The notes under the pieces: model-generated
Told to the model about the DNA's origin: nothing
Database searches by the model: none
The model's input: only the letters and a program-made list of their open reading frames with translations
Origin: Neokomagataea thailandica NBRC 106555
Lineage (GTDB): Bacteria; Pseudomonadota; Alphaproteobacteria; Acetobacterales; Acetobacteraceae
Assembly: GCF_001598495.1 (NCBI RefSeq)
Contig: NZ_BCZB01000003.1
Span: forward strand, 121,645 to 185,644
DNA: 64,000 bases
Reading direction: 5' to 3'
Program-made: the position numbers and the translations under genes
In this document: piece by piece, positions 1 to 9,486 of the stretch
Layout: each line of letters starts with the position of its first letter
Numbering within the stretch: the first letter of the stretch is position 1

Positions 1-1147
1 AAAAATTAATGTTCTTTGGTTTTTGCCTACGCATGGTGACAGCCGTTATCTTGGTACACAAAAAGGTGGGCGGCATGTTGATCTGGCGTATTTGCAGCAA
101 GTTGCGCGTGCTGCAGATCAACTAGGCTATTATGGTGTTCTGTTGCCGACTGGGCGCTCATGTGAGGATTCATGGGTTGTGGCATCAGCCCTGATTCCCA
201 GTACCGAGCGGTTAAAATTTTTAGTCGCTGTGCGGCCGGGTTTGCAGTCACCCACTCTTGCCGCGCGCATGACGTCTACGCTGGATCGTTTGTCTGGTGG
301 GCGCTTGCTGGTTAATATTGTGACGGGTGGTGACCCGCGTGAGAATGGGGGCGATGGTTTATTTTTGGATCATGCCACCCGGTACGAGATTACAGACGAG
401 TTTTTGGATATTTATTCACGTCTTTTGCGTGGTGAAACGGTGGAGCATAAAGGGCCGCATTTCCGTATTGAAGATGGGCGTTTATTGTTTCCGCCGCATC
501 AAGAAGGCGGTCCACCGCTCTTTTTCGGGGGCTCATCAGACGCTGGTATCACAGTGGCGGCAAAGCGGGTTGATAAGTACCTGACATGGGGCGAACCGCC
601 GGCGCAGGTGAAAGAAAAAATTGCGCGTGTCCGTGAGGCCGCAGCGAAGGAGGGGCGTGAGGTCAGTTTCGGTATTCGCTTCCATGTTATCGCGCGTGAG
701 ACAACGGCAGAGGCATGGGCGGCAGCGGATAAGCTGATTTCACACCTTGATGATGACACTATTGCTGAGGCGCAAAAGGTATTTTCACGGCTTGATTCCG
801 TCGGGCAAGCACGCATGAGTGCGCTGCATGGTGGACGGCGCGATAAACTCGAAATTAGCCCTAATCTATGGGCTGGGGTAGGGCTCGTACGGGGTGGTGC
901 GGGGACTGCTCTGGTTGGAGACCCAGGGACGATTGCTGAGCGAATTGACGAGTATCGTCGTGCGGGGTGCGATAGTTTTATTCTCTCTGGGTACCCTCAC
1001 TTGGAGGAGGCTTATAGTTTTGGTGAGCTTGTCTTGCCTTTGTTGCCAACGGCGCATCCGACGAAATCAAATAAAGCCGTGAACAATATGGGGCCTTTCG
1101 GTGAGACAATCGCAAACTCTCATCGTCCGCAAGCATCTGTACCGTGA
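1..1147 (+). CDS. ssuD: Alkanesulfonate monooxygenase SsuD, 5' end cut by window edge
   Basis: FMNH2-dependent monooxygenase of the bacterial luciferase-like family that cleaves alkanesulfonates to an aldehyde and sulfite, for use as a sulfur source in the cytoplasm. The reading frame is open from base 2 and starts with residues matching the SsuD N-terminus ([16 protein letters not shown]), so only a few codons are missing on the left; 381 codons are visible against about 380 in E. coli SsuD. Family stretches include [37 protein letters not shown] and [10 protein letters not shown]. The stop overlaps the next start by 4 bases (GTGA), so the two are translationally coupled. No FMN reductase (SsuE) is visible; it may lie to the left or be replaced by the next gene. 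The identification is firm; the exact substrate is not known. Confidence 0.93.
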   Translation, partial: KINVLWFLPTHGDSRYLGTQKGGRHVDLAYLQQVARAADQLGYYGVLLPTGRSCEDSWVVASALIPSTERLKFLVAVRPGLQSPTLAARMTSTLDRLSGGRLLVNIVTGGDPRENGGDGLFLDHATRYEITDEFLDIYSRLLRGETVEHKGPHFRIEDGRLLFPPHQEGGPPLFFGGSSDAGITVAAKRVDKYLTWGEPPAQVKEKIARVREAAAKEGREVSFGIRFHVIARETTAEAWAAADKLISHLDDDTIAEAQKVFSRLDSVGQARMSALHGGRRDKLEISPNLWAGVGLVRGGAGTALVGDPGTIAERIDEYRRAGCDSFILSGYPHLEEAYSFGELVLPLLPTAHPTKSNKAVNNMGPFGETIANSHRPQASVP

Positions 1148-2460
1148 ACCCTCTTGTCATCATTGGTGGCGGAGCAAGTGGTGCCATAACGGCACTCAAT
1201 TTGCGCAAGTTACTGCCTAAAGCGCCACCAATTCTTGTTATTGAGCCGCGCAAGCAGCTTGGTTTGGGTCTAGCTTATAGTACGCAGTGCCTAGAGCACC
1301 GGATCAATGTTCCGGCCAGTAAGATGAGCGCTGTGCGTTTGGACCCCACGGATTTTGCGCGCTGGCTTGCGGAGCATGATGATGGCGCGTTGGCTGAAGC
1401 GGAAGACCGTTATCCATCGCGTGCGCTGTTTGGGCACTACCTTGCGGATCGTCTCGCGCCTTATGTGCTCGAGGGAACGGTCGTGCATGTGCGGGACCGT
1501 GTGGAGCATGTGGAGGGGAGCGGGCCGTTCACTTTGACGACGGCAAGGGGGGATCAGATCGTTGCTGCACGTGTTGTGATTGCGACGTCACATCCGGCCC
1601 CGGCTCTTCCGGCATTTCTCGCGCAATCACCGAGGGTGATTGAAAACCCATGGGCAGATAAGGCTTTAGAGGCGATTGGTGCTGATGAGCGCGTGGCGAT
1701 TATCGGTACGGGTCTGAGTATGGCGGATGTGATCGCCACCCTTTCTGCTCGTGGGCATAGAGCGCCTGTTTTGGCGTTCTCGCGGCGTGGTTTGCGTTCC
1801 CGCGGGCACGCTTCAGCACCGTCATCTCCGTTTGGTGTGTATGGCGCTGAGCGTGCAACACGTTTACTGGCACAAATTCGCGAGAATATTGCGCAATCGG
1901 GTGACTGGCATGCTGTGATTGATGCCGTGCGGCAGCAAGGATACGCGATTTGGAGCCAGCTTGCGCCCGCCGAGCGGCGGCGTGTGGTGCGGCATTTACG
2001 CCCCTTTTGGGATGTACATCGTTTTCGGATCGCGCCTCAAATTGAAGCGACTTTGAATGCGCAAATCGCTGAAAATCGCCTTGAAATTTTGGCTGCGCGC
2101 CTTGAAGGAGTTGCTCCAGATGGGACTTTAATGCTGCGAGAGAGGGGCGGGAAACGGCGTCATTGGGTTGCGGATCGCGTGATTAATACGACCGGCCCCG
2201 ACCATCGCGGCCTTTTGCAAAAGACCTCATTTTTACAAGACTTGGCGCAAGCGGGTCTTATCGCGCCGGATCCGTCGGGGCTTGGTGTACATACAGACCA
2301 TGATTATCGCGCGGTTGGTCAGAAATCATTGTTCATTATTGGGCCACTGGCACGCGGTACATTTGGTGAATTGATGGGTTTTCCAGAAATTACGGCTCAT
2401 GCAGAGTTAGGCGCAGCAAGTATTGTGCGAACTCTCACGGGGGAGGGATTTATTCAATGA
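1144..2460 (+). CDS. FAD/NAD(P)-binding oxidoreductase (NAD_binding_9-like)
   Basis: Predicted 438-residue cytoplasmic flavoprotein. The N-terminus carries a dinucleotide-binding glycine motif ([10 protein letters not shown], residues 5-14), and a second Rossmann motif ([13 protein letters not shown]) lies near residue 185, as in two-dinucleotide flavoproteins of the YdhS/NAD_binding_9 type. The start is GTG, fixed by the 4-base overlap with ssuD; the stop overlaps the next gene in the same way (ATGA). Its place between ssuD and a transporter suggests it serves organosulfur oxidation, perhaps by supplying reduced flavin or oxidising a pathway intermediate. That role is inferred from position only. 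Members of this family are poorly characterised. Confidence 0.8.
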   Translation: MNPLVIIGGGASGAITALNLRKLLPKAPPILVIEPRKQLGLGLAYSTQCLEHRINVPASKMSAVRLDPTDFARWLAEHDDGALAEAEDRYPSRALFGHYLADRLAPYVLEGTVVHVRDRVEHVEGSGPFTLTTARGDQIVAARVVIATSHPAPALPAFLAQSPRVIENPWADKALEAIGADERVAIIGTGLSMADVIATLSARGHRAPVLAFSRRGLRSRGHASAPSSPFGVYGAERATRLLAQIRENIAQSGDWHAVIDAVRQQGYAIWSQLAPAERRRVVRHLRPFWDVHRFRIAPQIEATLNAQIAENRLEILAARLEGVAPDGTLMLRERGGKRRHWVADRVINTTGPDHRGLLQKTSFLQDLAQAGLIAPDPSGLGVHTDHDYRAVGQKSLFIIGPLARGTFGELMGFPEITAHAELGAASIVRTLTGEGFIQ

Positions 2461-3902
2461 GTAATGCCGCAACATATTTTACTTCAAGTGAACGCCCCAT
2501 CATTCGGCATGCAGATGATGTGTCCGCCATTATTAATAATGGCCCTCAAGGGAAAAGCCATGCGAATATCGTAGTTGCATTGGCATTGGGGGGTGTTTTC
2601 CTTGATGCATATGATCTGACAACACTGTCTTATGGTATTGAAGACGTTAAAAGCCATTTCCATCTTTCGAATGCGGCTGTGGGGCTAGTTGCAGCGGCAC
2701 TGAATGCGGGAACGATTATTGGCAGCCTAGTCGGCGGATGGTTAACAGATAGGATCGGCCGTTATGCCGTGTTTATGGCGGATATGGCCTGCTTCGTTGT
2801 TGCGGCGCTCGTTGCAGGGTTTGCGCCGAGCGCGACTATCCTGATCCTTGCGCGTTTGGCAATGGGTTTCGGGGTGGGGATGGATTTGCCTGTTGCAATG
2901 GCCTTCCTCGCAGAATTTTCTAAATTATCCGGCAAAGGGAGCAAAGCGTCACGTGCTGCGGCGTGGTGCCCTGTATGGTATGCCGCATCATCGGCTTGCT
3001 TCCTCTTGGTCTTTGGTTTGAGTAATATTCTGCCATCAGGGCATCCAGATTGGCTCTGGCGAGGGTCATTGGCTTTTGGCGCGGTTCCAGCGTTACTCAT
3101 TATCTTTGTGCGTGGTCGATATATGAGTGAATCGCCGCTTTGGCTCGCGCGGCAAGGTGACTTAGAAAAGGCAGCCGCTATTTTGCGGAAGTCACATGGT
3201 GTTGACCCTGTGCTGGAGATACCCGTTGCAGAAGAAGAAATAAAAATAACACGGCCCAACCCATTATTTCTGTTTAAAAAACCTCTCTTGCGGCGAACAA
3301 TTCTCATCAACATTATGACGCTGTCGAGTGCGTTTTCTTACTCGGCCATTGCTTTCCAAAGTCCTAGTCTTTTACGTAGCATCCTACATTTGGATACGTT
3401 TCACGTTTTAATAGCAACGATTGTATTAAATTTGGTCTTTGCATTTACTGGAGGTTTGATAGGTGTGCGGTTGACGCGGGTTTTATCATCACGCTCATTA
3501 TCGATCGCGGGATATGTCTTGCAGGTTGTTTCTCTTGCAGCGTTAGCGCTGGCTAGTCGTTCGGATAGTGTTTTGGGCGCAGTAATCGTTTTTGCAGGCT
3601 TTGCAGGGTTTTTGTTTGCTCAAGGATTTGGTCCTGGTTGCCAGTTAATGGTCTATCCGACGCTCAGTTATCCGACGGAACTGCGAGGATCAGGTATTGG
3701 TCTTGCGCGATTGCTGTCAGGCATTGGTGCCACGGTCGCCCTTGCGTTTCTGCCTAAGATTTACGCAGCATTTGGAAGTAATTTTTTCTGGATTGTATTG
3801 TTTGTTACCACGTTGCCGCTAGTCACCCATTTTGTACTGCGTTGGGAGGTCTTTGGGTATGATACAGATACAGATTTGAAACTGCGGCCTCATAATGCAT
3901 GA
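2457..3902 (+). CDS. Major facilitator superfamily transporter
   Basis: Inner-membrane carrier of 481 residues with about 12 hydrophobic segments after a polar N-terminus of about 35 residues. MFS signatures are visible: the loop 2-3 motif GGWLTDRIGR near residue 95, an acidic first helix (FLDAYDLTTLSYG) like that of aromatic-acid and sugar:H+ symporters, and YPTELRGSGIGLARL near residue 405, where this subfamily has its second signature. The ATG overlaps the previous stop by 4 bases, so it belongs to the ssuD operon. The substrate is probably a sulfonate or other organosulfur compound, taking the place of SsuABC. This is inference; the sequence does not name the substrate. Confidence 0.88.
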   Translation: MSNAATYFTSSERPIIRHADDVSAIINNGPQGKSHANIVVALALGGVFLDAYDLTTLSYGIEDVKSHFHLSNAAVGLVAAALNAGTIIGSLVGGWLTDRIGRYAVFMADMACFVVAALVAGFAPSATILILARLAMGFGVGMDLPVAMAFLAEFSKLSGKGSKASRAAAWCPVWYAASSACFLLVFGLSNILPSGHPDWLWRGSLAFGAVPALLIIFVRGRYMSESPLWLARQGDLEKAAAILRKSHGVDPVLEIPVAEEEIKITRPNPLFLFKKPLLRRTILINIMTLSSAFSYSAIAFQSPSLLRSILHLDTFHVLIATIVLNLVFAFTGGLIGVRLTRVLSSRSLSIAGYVLQVVSLAALALASRSDSVLGAVIVFAGFAGFLFAQGFGPGCQLMVYPTLSYPTELRGSGIGLARLLSGIGATVALAFLPKIYAAFGSNFFWIVLFVTTLPLVTHFVLRWEVFGYDTDTDLKLRPHNA

Positions 3903-3956
3903 CGTGATTTATATATAATGATTACTATAGGTTTTATGATTTATTATATATTTTAA

Positions 3957-3991
3957 ATACACCCACATCATTTTGGATCTTGTGGGTGTAT
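3957..3991 (+). terminator. Hairpin after the ssuD-MFS operon
   Basis: Perfect 11-bp inverted repeat (3957-3967 with 3981-3991, ATACACCCACA against its complement) with a 13-base loop, about 55 bases after the MFS stop. It is followed by an AT-rich run (TAATTATTATTT) rather than a pure U-tract. Probably the operon's 3' end. Confidence 0.55.
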
Positions 3992-4282
3992 AATTATTAT
4001 TTAGATTCAATGCTGTATGAAATTTTTCGATAAATTTTCCACAAAAATTCTCTTTTGTAAAAACCATCATTAATAACTATTAAAAATGTATGTTTTAATC
4101 AATTATGATTCATTGTACGAATTTATATAACAAATTTAGGATTAAACTTTATGATTCGATGTTTTTGCACGTGTCCGTATTCTCCGACCTTCGAGGGCGT
4201 TAGGCTGGTGAAGTTTTTTTTGTAAGTTACGGTTATACGCTCCCATAAAGGCAGTATAACCTGAGGTATCAGGATAAAAATT
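3992..4282. other. AT-rich intergenic region upstream of TonB receptor
   Basis: No gene is seen here. The stretch is much more AT-rich than its surroundings and should hold the promoter of the TonB-dependent receptor. A small CCTGA/TCAGG inverted repeat (4260-4273) with a 4-base loop sits over the ribosome-binding region (AGGA at 4271-4274). I found no recognisable riboswitch or known operator. Confidence 0.4.
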
Positions 4283-6499
4283 ATGTTGCGAAATGGAACG
4301 ATCGCGCCACAGCCACTTTTATTAGGATTATATCTTGTTGTTGGAGCTGGATATTCAACGGCAAATGCTTCTGACGGCAAAAATAAACACTATGTAAAGC
4401 ATAATTCTATCACGAAAGATGAGGTGATTACAGTATCCAGAAAGCGTCTATCAGACGTAGAAAGAACTGAACGACAGCTCGCGACGATTCCGGGCGGTAC
4501 ATCCGTGATTGATTCAAAAGAAGTCTTAAAAAGCCGCAATATGACAAATGCTGATGCCTTGGCGCTACAGCCTGGTGTTTTTGCGCAAAGCTCCGGCGGT
4601 GGCGATGGGTTACGTTTGTCAATTCGTGGTTCTGGTATTCAGACGGGGGTCAATTATTTCCGTTCTGGTTTGTTGATGATGTTTGATGGTTTGCCGGTCA
4701 CAATTCCGGCAGGGACACCTTACGAATTATTTGAGCCACTTGGGCTGCGTAGTATTGAAGTGTTACGCGGTGCAAATGCATTTGATTATGGTGGTTTACA
4801 GTTGGGGGGCGGCATTAATTATAACTCTCTTACGGGCCGGCAAGCGCAGACATATCAGGCACGTATTGAGGGTGGAAGCTTTGGGTATTTAAAGGAGCAG
4901 ATCAGTTCTGGGAAAGTCATTGGCCAATCAGATTATTACATAAGTATTACCAATTCCTATCGAGTAGGGTATCAAGATAACACAAGAGCCACATCTTTTG
5001 GTGTAGAAGCTAATTTCGGTTATCATTTTAATGATCAAATCGAAACGCGTGTATTCTTCCGCTACAGGCAAACTCAAAATGGGTATCCGGGTTTTTTGAC
5101 GCGTGATCAGATTTTAAGTGACCCAACGCAATCACAAGCTCCATATCGTGCAATCGCGGCAAAGCGCATACAGCCGGGGTCAAAATTCTACGCGGATATG
5201 ACAACCATTCATTTTAATGATGATTCTACCTTGCGTCTTGGTCTCGATTTTCAGGATGCACCTATTGATATTGAGCAACAATCAGCCGCAACGATTTGGT
5301 TGTATCAGGCGATTGGGGCGGTTGCTGACTACCAGAGGCATGATCGTTTATTCGGAAGGACGAGCAACACAGATATTGGTTACTTGGGATCTCATGACAT
5401 TACAGGGTGGGAGAAAATTCGTGTTCGTGTGAGTGGAGCATTGGGAGCGGAACTTGCAGGCAAGGGCGCAGGAGGCTTCACAGGAGGATCAACGTTTAAT
5501 TCCTATTCGAGCCTGCCAATAGGCGCTCTGTTATCCAGCTATAATTATGGTGGAGCGGACGACATTTTGCATGCGAGCAATAATACGGAGATCGTACACC
5601 ATGTTTGGCTAACCCTCGCAGGGGCTTTAGACCATGAGGCACGCTCCGCGAACGTTACATATCCGACGCAGTCTGGCGTTGAGACGCAGTCGGTAAACTT
5701 TGTGCCACGCGCAGGGCTACGCTGGGTGACAAGCTCGCATGCAACGCTCTATGCGAATGTCAGTCGCTCTTTGCAGCCGCCAAATGATTGGAACTATATG
5801 ACAGGTCATTACTATGACACGGGTCGTATCCAAGCGGGTCTGTCATCGGGGGCCACGAAACTGCGCAACCAAACGGCGACAACCTATGAGGTTGGATCGA
5901 CGGGTGATTTTTGGCGTAATCATTGGAGTGTCTCCTATTACTACTCCAATGTACGAAATGAATTGTTAACGGTTCAAACGGCAGCCTCACAAGCATCTGG
6001 AACGCAGATATATGGCAACGCAACGCCCACGGTACATCAAGGTGTTGAAGCATCGCTCAATACGGATTTGGTAAAGTGGGACGGGAACACATTGTCTCTG
6101 CGACAAGCTTATACATGGCAAGATTTTCATTACAAAAATGACGCGAACTTTGGGCGCAATCGTCTTCCTGGTATTCCGGAGCATTTTTATCAAGGAGAGT
6201 TACACCTTGAGACAAAAGCTGGGTTTTATGCAGGCTTTACGGCGCAGGTCTCCTCCCATGTCGCGGGAAGTTATGATGATACATATTACGCGCCTGCATA
6301 TCATATTTTCAATATGAACCTTGGGTATGATTGGCCGGGTAAGCAACGCCAAATCTTCTTAAGCTTCAATAACTTAACAAATACGCATTACGCCTCAATC
6401 GTTGTGCCGGGGTACCAAGCCAAGGGGCAACAACTAGCAGTATTTCAGCCGGGCGATGGCTTTGGTGTCTTCGCGGGAGCCTCTCTGGGCTTCAATTAA
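4283..6499 (+). CDS. TonB-dependent outer-membrane receptor
   Basis: Predicted 738-residue outer-membrane beta-barrel that imports a substrate with TonB energy. A signal peptide occupies about residues 1-30 (hydrophobic core LLLGLYLVVGAGYS, then ANAS). A possible TonB box is EVITVS near residue 48. The plug domain follows (SVIDSKEVL, then LRLSIRGSG, then FDGLPVTIP, then IEVLRGANAFDYGG), and the rest is barrel ending in phenylalanine-asparagine. There is no N-terminal signalling (STN) domain, so it is not a FecA-type transducer. It lies between ssuD-MFS and a second FMN monooxygenase, so the ligand is more likely an organosulfur compound or its complex than iron; this is inferred from context. 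Base composition is lower in GC than the hopanoid region. Confidence 0.93.
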   Translation: MLRNGTIAPQPLLLGLYLVVGAGYSTANASDGKNKHYVKHNSITKDEVITVSRKRLSDVERTERQLATIPGGTSVIDSKEVLKSRNMTNADALALQPGVFAQSSGGGDGLRLSIRGSGIQTGVNYFRSGLLMMFDGLPVTIPAGTPYELFEPLGLRSIEVLRGANAFDYGGLQLGGGINYNSLTGRQAQTYQARIEGGSFGYLKEQISSGKVIGQSDYYISITNSYRVGYQDNTRATSFGVEANFGYHFNDQIETRVFFRYRQTQNGYPGFLTRDQILSDPTQSQAPYRAIAAKRIQPGSKFYADMTTIHFNDDSTLRLGLDFQDAPIDIEQQSAATIWLYQAIGAVADYQRHDRLFGRTSNTDIGYLGSHDITGWEKIRVRVSGALGAELAGKGAGGFTGGSTFNSYSSLPIGALLSSYNYGGADDILHASNNTEIVHHVWLTLAGALDHEARSANVTYPTQSGVETQSVNFVPRAGLRWVTSSHATLYANVSRSLQPPNDWNYMTGHYYDTGRIQAGLSSGATKLRNQTATTYEVGSTGDFWRNHWSVSYYYSNVRNELLTVQTAASQASGTQIYGNATPTVHQGVEASLNTDLVKWDGNTLSLRQAYTWQDFHYKNDANFGRNRLPGIPEHFYQGELHLETKAGFYAGFTAQVSSHVAGSYDDTYYAPAYHIFNMNLGYDWPGKQRQIFLSFNNLTNTHYASIVVPGYQAKGQQLAVFQPGDGFGVFAGASLGFN

Positions 6500-6557
6500 T
6501 GTCAGTTCAACAGTTTTTCTCTAGATACAAAAATACGGTTTGCGGAAGGGTATAACG

Positions 6558-7937
6558 ATGTCCGAAATTCTCTTTAATGCCTTTGACATGACGTGTGTCT
6601 CACATCAAGCGAGTGGTTTATGGAGGCACCCGCAAGATCAAGCAGATCAATATAATACAATCAGTTATTGGACAAATTTGGCACAAACTCTAGAGCGCGG
6701 GTTGTTCGATGGACTTTTTATTGCAGATGTTCTTGGGATGTATGATGTTTATGGTGGAGGCCCACAAGCTGCGCTACGCAATGCATCTCAAGTTCCCGTC
6801 AATGACCCGGCAATGACTATTGCCGCTATGGCTGCAGTTACAAATAATTTAGGGTTTGGATTAACGGCTACGCTATCTTTTGAGCATCCTTATCCATTTG
6901 CGCGTCGGATGAGTACATTGGACCACCTGACCAACGGTCGTGTTGGCTGGAATATCGTGACGGGTTACCTCAATAGCGCAGCTAAAGGGGTGGGACATGC
7001 CAAGCAAGCCGGACATGATACACGCTATGAGATTGCGCATGATTACCTTGATGTTGTGACGAAGCTTTGGAACCAAAGTTGGGATGATGGCGCAGTCCTG
7101 CGTGACCGGGAGCGTGGTATTTTCACAGACCCAGATAAGGTACGACGTATTGAACATAACGGGCCGCATTTCTCGATTGATGCTATTCATTTATGTGAAC
7201 CGTCGCCACAGCGTACTCCCGTATTGTATCAAGCAGGAACTTCGAAAAAAGGCAGGAATTTTGCAGCACAATTTGCGGAATGTGTTTTCCTTGCGGGCCC
7301 GTCAGCCCTTGTTGCGCGCGATGCTGTACGCGCTTTGCGGACGGAAGCGGCCCATTTTGGGCGGCCTCGTGAGGCTCTGAAAATTTTTTCTTTGATAACA
7401 ATTATTACAGATGTTGATGATGCTAGCGCACAAACAAAATATGAAGAATATCGTCAATATGTGAGTTTCGAGGGTGCTTTAACCTTAATGTCAGGATGGA
7501 CAGGAGTAGATTTTTCTACTTATGCGCCAGATGAACCGATTAAGCATATTCGTAATGACGCGATTCATTCTGCAATCGACTCATTAACAGTCGCTGATCC
7601 AGATCGTGTATGGACGATCCGCGAACTTGCAGAACATGCTGCTATCGGTGGGTTAGGGGTAACATTTGTCGGCGGGCCGCAAACAATTGCAGATAAACTG
7701 GAAGCGTGGGTCGATGAAACTGATGTTGACGGTTTCAATCTCGCTTATGCAGTGACGCCAGGAAGCTTTAACGATTTTATTGATCATATTGTACCAGAAT
7801 TGCAGCGACGCGGTCGCTACAAGACGGCTTATAAGCCAGGAACGTTGCGTGAAAAATTATTTGATACGTCTGAGTTTCAATTTGTAAAAGGAACCCGGCG
7901 AGAGAGTACGGAAACGTACGTTAAGCGACGCCCATAG
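6558..7937 (+). CDS. FMN-dependent monooxygenase, NtaA/SnaA/DmoA family
   Basis: A 459-residue luciferase-like monooxygenase that needs reduced FMN. The family includes nitrilotriacetate monooxygenase, dimethyl-sulfide monooxygenase (DmoA), DszA and SnaA. Diagnostic stretches are ERGLFDGLFIADVLG, DPAMTIAAMAA, STLDHLTNGRVGWNIVTG and GTSKKGRNFAA. I chose ATG 6558 because GGAAGGG lies 7 bases upstream; an in-frame TTG at 6540 would add 6 residues without a better site. It starts 58 bases after the TonB receptor stop, so co-transcription is likely. With SsuD nearby, C-S bond cleavage of an imported organosulfur compound is the most reasonable role; the substrate cannot be read from sequence. Confidence 0.88.
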   Translation: MSEILFNAFDMTCVSHQASGLWRHPQDQADQYNTISYWTNLAQTLERGLFDGLFIADVLGMYDVYGGGPQAALRNASQVPVNDPAMTIAAMAAVTNNLGFGLTATLSFEHPYPFARRMSTLDHLTNGRVGWNIVTGYLNSAAKGVGHAKQAGHDTRYEIAHDYLDVVTKLWNQSWDDGAVLRDRERGIFTDPDKVRRIEHNGPHFSIDAIHLCEPSPQRTPVLYQAGTSKKGRNFAAQFAECVFLAGPSALVARDAVRALRTEAAHFGRPREALKIFSLITIITDVDDASAQTKYEEYRQYVSFEGALTLMSGWTGVDFSTYAPDEPIKHIRNDAIHSAIDSLTVADPDRVWTIRELAEHAAIGGLGVTFVGGPQTIADKLEAWVDETDVDGFNLAYAVTPGSFNDFIDHIVPELQRRGRYKTAYKPGTLREKLFDTSEFQFVKGTRRESTETYVKRRP

Positions 7938-7980
7938 TGCCTGGCGAGTTTTCCAGCACGCTTCGATAGGGCAATATGGC

Positions 7981-8024
7981 GGTTCTTTTGCAAAGTTTCA
8001 GGTATAAAGCTGTGCAAAAGAACC
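7981..8024. terminator. Bidirectional hairpin between convergent genes
   Basis: Perfect 12-bp inverted repeat (7981-7992 with 8013-8024, GGTTCTTTTGCA arm) with a 20-base loop, between the monooxygenase on the plus strand and the cytochrome gene on the minus strand. No clear U-tract on either side. Likely shared transcript end. Confidence 0.5.
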
Positions 8025-8082
8025 CTTAAATTCACACATGTTAAGTGCGTCCCATTGCACCCAACTATCAAGAGACCTCCTA

Positions 8083-9483
8083 TTATGACCGTCGTTTTCT
8101 TAGAAAAACACCAATAACAGCGACCATAAATCCCCCCGCGACCAACAAAGCAGGGGTAATATATGGCCCTATTTCAGCAATAAGAGGCTTCGCTCCGCCA
8201 TGCCGTATACGCGTTACGTCGTCTTCGGTTAGCATGGCATTTGAGTTGCCAAAACGGCTCAATACATAATTTGAAACCGCCGCCACATCAGCATCGGACA
8301 GATGCTCAGCATAAGATCCCTGTGAGAAACCTGGCATGAAATAATGCTTCTGACCAATAGTACGATCAACACCATTTAAAATGGTTGCAACTAAATTACT
8401 CGGATCGACCGAACCTGTCGCGGTGTTATGAAAGAGCTGAGGATAATAACCATCTTTACTACCTATCCCTGTCGGCTGATGGCATGATGCACAAGCGCCA
8501 TCATAAAGAAGCGCTCCTTTATTAATACTCTCTAACCGAGCTCCGCGCAGAGTGGAATCTTCATAAGAAATATGGCCGTAGCTGTCCCGTGCAGATCTTT
8601 GCTTGGAGTTAACAGGACCACCATGATCATTGGCTGGAATCTGTTGAATATAAGCGACCAATGCCGCAATGTCAGAAGCGCTGAGGTACTGAAAACTATG
8701 TTCAATAGCCTCTGCCATCGGACCTGCGGCTTGCGCTTTTCCGGGCACATCGCCTGTCTTTAAATAGAGTGCTATGTCATGCGCACTCCAATCCCCAATA
8801 CCTGCCGTATGCGAAGCGGTGATATTCGGAGCATACCATGATGATAGTGCAGCTCCGCCCATTGATTGGCTGGGAATTTCAGCCATCAAAGCATTGCGTG
8901 GTGTATGGCAGGTATCACAATGCCCTAGCGCAAGAGCAAGATACGCACCACGGTTCACTTCAGCAGAATTCTTGGGGTCTGATACAAATGGCTTTGCGTT
9001 TAAGAAAAAGAGGTTCCATCCCCACATGGATACCCTTACGTTAAAAGGGAAGGGGAGATGTGTTAACGGAGAGGATTTATCAACAGGCTCCACCCCTTTC
9101 ATAAAGTAAATATAAAGATCCTGAATATCTTTATCTGTTAAGCGTGCATATGATGTATAGGGCATGGCTGGGTATAAATATGCACCGTCAGCGCGAATAC
9201 CCTTCCGAAGAACGCGTTTAAATTGTTCTTCTGTATAATGACCTATACCATATTTTTTGGATGGCGTAATATTGGTCGAGTAAATACTCCCCAAAGGAGA
9301 AGAAATACCATAGCCGCCCGCATACGGTAATGCATCATGAGTGGGGCGGGTATGGCAAGCAGCACAATCTGCCGCGATTGCCAAGTAACGCCCACGTGCT
9401 ATCTGAGCAGCATCATCAGACGCATAAGCAGGCGATACAGAAAGTGCTAAGAGCACAGCCGCGGAGATAGTCAAGCGTTTCAT
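8083..9483 (-). CDS. Tri-haem cytochrome c subunit of membrane FAD dehydrogenase
   Basis: Membrane-anchored periplasmic cytochrome c of 466 residues that passes electrons from the FAD subunit to ubiquinone. A signal peptide (MKRLTISAAVLLALSVSPAYA) precedes three CXXCH haem sites: CAACH near residue 41, CDTCH near residue 188 and CASCH near residue 332. A single C-terminal membrane helix (ALLVAGGFMVAVIGVFL) is followed by RKRRS. Length and layout match the cytochrome subunits of gluconate 2-dehydrogenase, sorbitol and fructose dehydrogenases of acetic acid bacteria. It is the last gene of the operon, 3 bases after the large subunit. Confidence 0.93.
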   Translation of the reverse strand: MKRLTISAAVLLALSVSPAYASDDAAQIARGRYLAIAADCAACHTRPTHDALPYAGGYGISSPLGSIYSTNITPSKKYGIGHYTEEQFKRVLRKGIRADGAYLYPAMPYTSYARLTDKDIQDLYIYFMKGVEPVDKSSPLTHLPFPFNVRVSMWGWNLFFLNAKPFVSDPKNSAEVNRGAYLALALGHCDTCHTPRNALMAEIPSQSMGGAALSSWYAPNITASHTAGIGDWSAHDIALYLKTGDVPGKAQAAGPMAEAIEHSFQYLSASDIAALVAYIQQIPANDHGGPVNSKQRSARDSYGHISYEDSTLRGARLESINKGALLYDGACASCHQPTGIGSKDGYYPQLFHNTATGSVDPSNLVATILNGVDRTIGQKHYFMPGFSQGSYAEHLSDADVAAVSNYVLSRFGNSNAMLTEDDVTRIRHGGAKPLIAEIGPYITPALLVAGGFMVAVIGVFLRKRRS

Positions 9484-9486
9484 CGC

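Noticed and set aside
2762..3313. 183-codon open frame on the minus strand
   Set aside because: Antisense to the MFS gene, no ribosome site, no recognisable family; a codon-bias shadow.
4260..4273. Riboswitch or leader hairpin before the TonB receptor
   Set aside because: Only a 5-bp stem; no known riboswitch core is visible in the region.
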